NCBI GenBank assembly: GCA_002633005.1
Contig: NMRA01000377.1
Location: 388,657-436,620 of the forward strand
Direction of reading: 5' to 3'
DNA from: Phoronis australis
Lineage: Eukaryota; Phoronida; Phoronidae
Length of the DNA stretch: 47,964 nt
Notes under the pieces: model-generated
Databases searched by the model: none
Told to the model about the DNA's origin: nothing
What the model saw: the letters and a program-made list of their open reading frames with translations, nothing else
In this document: positions 26,101 through 32,100 of the stretch, piece after piece
How positions within the stretch are numbered: the stretch's first letter is position 1
Layout of the letters: each line of letters opens with the position of its first letter
Made by a program: the position numbers and the translations under genes

Positions 26101-29100
26101 GGCGCTTAGGTTCCGTTGGGTCTTCTGCCATTTTCTCCTCAATAGAGTTCGAACTCTGAAGTAAGACATCTAGAAGGGTCAGAAGAGGTTTCGGAACTGG
26201 CTCACTGGAACAGTTTGAATTCAATGACCCATTGAGTGGCACTTGTAGTAGAATACCTTCACGATGCAGGACACCAACTTCAGCAATCTTCTTAGCCTCG
26301 TCTTCCGTAACCTAGACATGTGCAGTCTCTGTCACAGCGGCGCTAACTTTGTTCTTATGAGAGATGTAAATATCTCCACCCATTGAGTATTCAGACCAAT
26401 CACACCTTAGCTTTTCTATAATATGTTCTTTGAATCTTTTGGGTGCACGTACACACCAATTCAATCAGAGTCCAGCTGCTCCAGCCGACGATCATGAAGC
26501 TTTCTCAACTCAGCAAGCTTGAAAGTGCAATGTCTGAACTTCACCAACGCTACTAGCTGAGCGATTACCAAAGGATCGTATTGCTGACTAACGTAAGTTT
26601 CCTTGGCATATGACGTTTGGGCTGTTCGAACATCGTTGTTCAGATTATAACATGATAAGTGATAATGGACATCACCAGCCTTAGGGTCAATAGCAGTGTT
26701 TAAAAGTACAAGAGTCACCCAGTTCTTGGATTCTGTAGCCTAGCTGTTCAGGTGTTTGCTACAGTTTTGACTTCTCGCTCTGTATATTTGTTCATGGTCT
26801 TCATCTTGAAACTTTTCACCGCAGGCGGCACTGCATATTGGTGCGATCCACCGTTTTTTCAGACTCGATTTCTTTTCACTATCAGAGATGTTCCTGGTCA
26901 TTTTTCCAATTCCCGCTGTATAATGTATGAGTGGAAGAGTCGTCGGCATCGGTTGTGGTATTTAGCTCCATTCTTTAGCAGTTTGTTTGCTATTCCTTAA
27001 CCATCACCCAGGCTCAACAAGTTCACTCTCATTGGTAAAGGTACACCATTGTCGGCAAAACGTTTCAAATTGTTTTCAGGGTTGGTACGCACTGTATTGA
27101 CCCTTCCTTTTATATAGGCATCGTAATTTTGTGTGAGATTGTTCTTGGCGAAGGCAACATAATGACCAGTTGGTGACCTTTCTTTTAGAAATTTTGAAGG
27201 GACTGTCGTCACTTATGTTGAGGTATTGTTATCAACCCAAATGGGCGGAGATATGTCTTAAATAAGTTAAAATAGGTAAAAATGATTACTAATTACCTTT
27301 TCAGGCATTATATTCGGCCTGATTCCAAGCAACAAAAATAATAGATGTAAGAGTGAAGCTCCCCGGGACCCAAAAATATTGAAAACATGGTTTTCAATAT
27401 GCTCTAGTGATAATAATAGCTGAAATACGCCAACTTCCATTTTCGGCGGCGGCCATATTGGATTTTGTGCGTAGCGGCCACCAGGGGGTTAGCATAGTTT
27501 GTTTGCGGTGTTTTTTTAGAAGTGTTTTACCTATCCCTAACATTATACCAATTTTCAAAAACTTGTCAGAAAGTGCGCGATTTTTATGAATTCCCTCTCC
27601 GCTATTACGAAATTTAACAAGTGTATTTATATTATGTTAAAAACAGACGATGATGACTTGGACGGATCCGCCTACCAGTGTTCCCCTAGTGGCAATTTTA
27701 TTTTTTTACGTTTACCTCTGTATCTTCACTAGTCGTTAACAGATTTTCATGAAATTTACTATGTAGGCACCTATTAGTGCGATGACGCTATCGTCCCGTT
27801 TTGGGATGGATTCGACCTAGTTTGCGACACCCAGTGGCCATTTTTACTGTTTTTGAGTCTGTTTTTTGGCATCCACCCCTCTATCAACCAAACCGCTCTA
27901 ACTATGATTGTGAAAATTGGCATGTATGTTCTTACTATGAAGAGGACGGTTGACGCTAAATTTCCCTTGACTTTGATTACTGTGGCGCCTCCTAGTGGCA
28001 GTTTTTTTTTGCGCCCATGGCTGTATCTCGCAAACCGTTTGCAGGATCTTTACTAAATTTAGTAAGTGTATTTATGTGATGTTGACAACGAACGATGACG
28101 ACTTTAGGATGATTCTGACTACTGGTATGCCTCTAGTGGCAATTTTAATATTTTCATAGGTCTTCAGGTGTATACTTTTGTTACTTCGTGACTATGAAGG
28201 AAAAGTTCCAAGTAGAAATTTGTTTCTGGCATTCTAATGCTGTGCTAATCTCGTATGTTGGTAAATTTGTTTTTAATTCTATGTTTGTGTGGTGCTTTAA
28301 GCAACTGATGTATAGGATGTGCTTGTATTATGAAGATCACTCACATTTTGCCCCTAGCCTATTGAGGAGACAATGACCATGCCTTTCCATTTTGCAAAGT
28401 ATAACATATATATATGCCCTCTACTGGCCACTTTATGGTACCAATAAAGAACCCTAGAAGGATACCGTACACGGTGCAATTGTGGGCGCATTTCAACACT
28501 CTGCGTTGCTGTTGTTACTGTTTTCGAGTTATTTGGCATCCAACCGTCTTTCAACCAAGCCACTTTCATGGTAATTGAGAAAATTGGGATGTATGTTAAT
28601 ACTATGAAGCGGACATCTGACGTTGATTTTCCGACTACTTTGACTACTTTGGCACCTCCTAGTGGCAGTTTTTTGTGCTCATGGCTGTGTCTCCTAAATC
28701 GTTTGCAGGATCTTTGCTATGTTAAACTAGTCTATTTATGCATGCTATGAACATTCCCACTAAATAAAATTGGTTCTAACCCCGGTGGTTAAGGTAAACG
28801 GCGGGGTATGGAAAATTGAACTAGACCGTATTTATCCACCTTGGCTGAGTCGCACTCGGCTCACGATCAAAGGGATGCCGCCAGGCTGCTCTAATCATCG
28901 AGTCACGAGCGAGGATAATTGGCTTCGCTCATGCGGATATGATCAGCTGATTACAATCTAGCTAGCAGACTGTACTATTTATGGTGAGAGTTTTACATAG
29001 TTTTTACTGTAATATTTGAAAAGAGGAGCGAAAACAAATATGAGTACAACTTTGAATTTTTCAAATCGGCCCAGGATAAGAGATTTTGCAACACAGCAAC

Positions 29101-32100
29101 ACTCACGATTACTTTCATTCGGCGCGCACTAATACAAAAATATAGGACCCAAGTTATTTAGATTTTGGAACACATGCATTGCAATATTCAAAATACTTTT
29201 ATTATGAATCTTACAAGCTGTAAAACGACGTTGTTAATTTCATTGTGTTCATTCATTGTCATCCGTCAAATCGGCAATTTCCGAGATGTGATCTGCGGCG
29301 TGCGCGTATGTGTACAAAACACGTGATTGTTATGTTCCTGGAGTACGAAAATTAAGAAGGCTTTAACATGCCGTTATTATTGACAGGGACACGATAAAAC
29401 GAATTTGGATTTTGACTATAGTCTTGATACAGCGATCTGACTGACCACTGCGTCAGTGTCTCCGTTAGACCCAGAAATTTCACACAGCCCGGGTAGTTCA
29501 TTTCGTCCCCAACATGTAGATCGAGCCTTGGACTATTAATACTCCACGGCAGAGCTAACGACAGTCGGCCTGTGCACACAAAATCTGTGAGTTAACCAGC
29601 ACTCACCTTGCACGTTACAGCCGTTTAAGTGAAAAACAATCTAGTAAACGCCATTTTCTTGCATAATCCTCCGCCTTTTGTAACAAAAAAGTCTATCGTC
29701 GATGACCCGCACACGCACGCTCACTCACTCTCATACACAGACGACCTTCAAAACAAACGTCACGTGACAACAACATGTGTGTTCATCCAGAGATTTTTCT
29801 CTTGTTGTGGAGTACGATGTAGCGCACATTTGGACTTAATCGCAATTAATCTGGACTCCACATGAACTTTAAAAATTGTAAAACATCAGGAAGATTTCAG
29901 GTAATTTGTTGAGTCGAAACTATATTTTTATTCAAGAGTACAAGTTTTCCTATTGACGATGGCGATTCAGCGGCGACGCATCAGTCGGCAAGTTTTCGCC
30001 CTGTGATGAGCACAATTTTTTGAAAAATTATCGTAATTTAACAACGGAAGTTCATAGCAATGCACCACAATTTTGTAGAAAGACTGTCATAGGCTAAAAA
30101 TTCGTCACAAAGCGTAAATTTTATGAATCCTAGCTTCCGATTTTACCCGTTTGGGAAACCGGCTTTCAACTGCCGTAGGCTACAATAAGAATCCCCTCCC
30201 CGTGAAATGATTTTTTCTAAGCGTTTATTAGAGCCAATACAATATACAGCTTTCCACCAAGGCTAGGTGATACTACGACAATATTCTTTGTTGCATTAGT
30301 AACTGGTCTTGGCTAATATCATTTTATGGCCTGGTCATCCTTTCAGCCAAAAGTAGTTCCAGAGGTGGCTTATCAGCCAATTATTCACGCATGCTGACTC
30401 ACAATAGAAGCCTGATAAGAGTGAAGGTGGATAAATGCGGTGTTCCTACAGTTTCTTGTTTTAGTGGATGTGTTCACGACATGTGTGATATTGACAACGG
30501 ATGACAACTTTCGGATGGATCTGACTTCTAGTGTGCCCCCTAGTGGCAATGTTAGTTTTTACATTTACCTCTGTGTCTTCAAAGGTCCTAAACAGATTTT
30601 CTGAAAATTTTGAATATAGGCATCTGTTGGTGAGATGACGCTATCCTCCTGTTTCCGGATGGAATAGAGGTATTTTGCGCCACCTTGTGGCCATTTTTGC
30701 TGTGTTTGAGTCTCCATGCCTTTCCATTTTGTAAAGTACAACATACTACATATATGCCCTCTACTGGCCACTTTATGGTACCAATAAACAACCCTAGAAG
30801 GATACCGTACACGGTGCAATTGTGGGCGCATTTCAACGCTCTGCGTTGCTCTTCCCGGGTGAGAATTTGACACGTTTGACACGCTCTAAAAACGTGGAGT
30901 ATTGGAACGCTCTAAAAACGTGTCGAACGTGTAAAACGTGGCGTGTCAAACGTGTAAAATGTAGCGTGTAAAACGTGTCAAGAACGTGTCAAAAACGTGT
31001 AATTTTCGTTCCAATACTCCACGTTTGACACGCTTAGCGTGTCAAACGTGGCGATAAGCGTGTAAAACGTGGCGATAGCGTGTCGAACGTGGCGTGCCAA
31101 AACGTGGCAAAAACGTGGCACTTTTGACACGCTAGCGTGTCAAACGTGGCGATAGCGTGTCGAATGTGGCTTGCCAAAACGTGGCAAAAACGTGGCACTT
31201 TTGACACCCTAGCGTGTCAAACGTGGCGCTTTTGACACGCTAGCCTGTAATCTGTGTCATTGCCATGGTAGCGACCCTACATTTAGCCTGAGGCCGTGTA
31301 CAAGCCATAATGTTCTTGTTTATAGCAGCTCACCATCCACCATGGGAATCCATACTGAAAGCAAATGTATAAAGGGATTTCTTCTTTAAGTTACAGTTTA
31401 TTGTTACTGTTGATGTAAATAATCCAAAATGTGATAATGATATAGAATCATTAAAAGGATAATGTAACTATCCAACTCTTACCACATACTGTTGTCACTA
31501 AATTTCATTTCATCTAGAATAACATTAACACAGAAATAAGAAAATGGTTCAACATACAAATTTGAAGTGCTTAAGCTGCTATATATATGCATATAAGTCT
31601 AAGCTTTTGAGTCAGGCCAGTTGCTTGAAAACAGTTTATGAAGTAAAGAACAGACGCACTTTGTAACATCTTTGAATTACCAAGAGTGATTCAACATTTG
31701 TCATAACATTGAGTTCATGTTGATTTTGCAGCCCAAACCTCTAAACACAATGTCTTATCCTCATTCAAGCTGACACAAAATGTGAGTTGATCCAATAACA
31801 ACAATATTATGAATTGATATACTACTGAAGATGAGAGGCGTTCCAACTTCATATATTAACTGCGTAGTCAACAGTTTCTACTGACTCTTGTTTTCTGTTA
31901 CAATCAAACTTACCTGTAAAAAGAAGGACCATTTGCAAGAAAAGTTTATCAAGCCAGTGTCAACCAGAGTATATACATACTAAACTTCTGTTAGAGCTGC
32001 ACCACACTCGAAAACCATACTTCATAAGTGCTCTCCTGAGAGGACTGCACTCTCTGACAGCTAAACCAACTCTAACTCAGTATTTGGATATTTCAATAGG

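Larger units (their letters stand above)
23272..27604 (-). mobile_element. 4.3-kb element with long inverted ends
   Basis: The left end (from 23272, TAGCGGGGAGG) and the right end (to 27604, reverse complement TAGCGGAGAGG) are imperfect inverted copies over about 240-330 bp. Both include GACAAGTTTTTGAA, then AAAACACCG, a CCCCCTGGTGG(T/C)CGCTAC stretch and ATATGGCCGCCGCCGAAA. The body holds a decayed minus-strand gene. The left end interrupts a LINE and the right end sits in a CTAGTGGC repeat. Ends in TA could mean a TA target duplication, but the two flanks differ. Confidence 0.6.

Noticed and set aside
28770-28900. tRNA-like or structured RNA around the GTTCTAACCCCGG stretch
   Set aside because: No cloverleaf with proper A and B boxes could be drawn; it adjoins the end of a transposon-like element.
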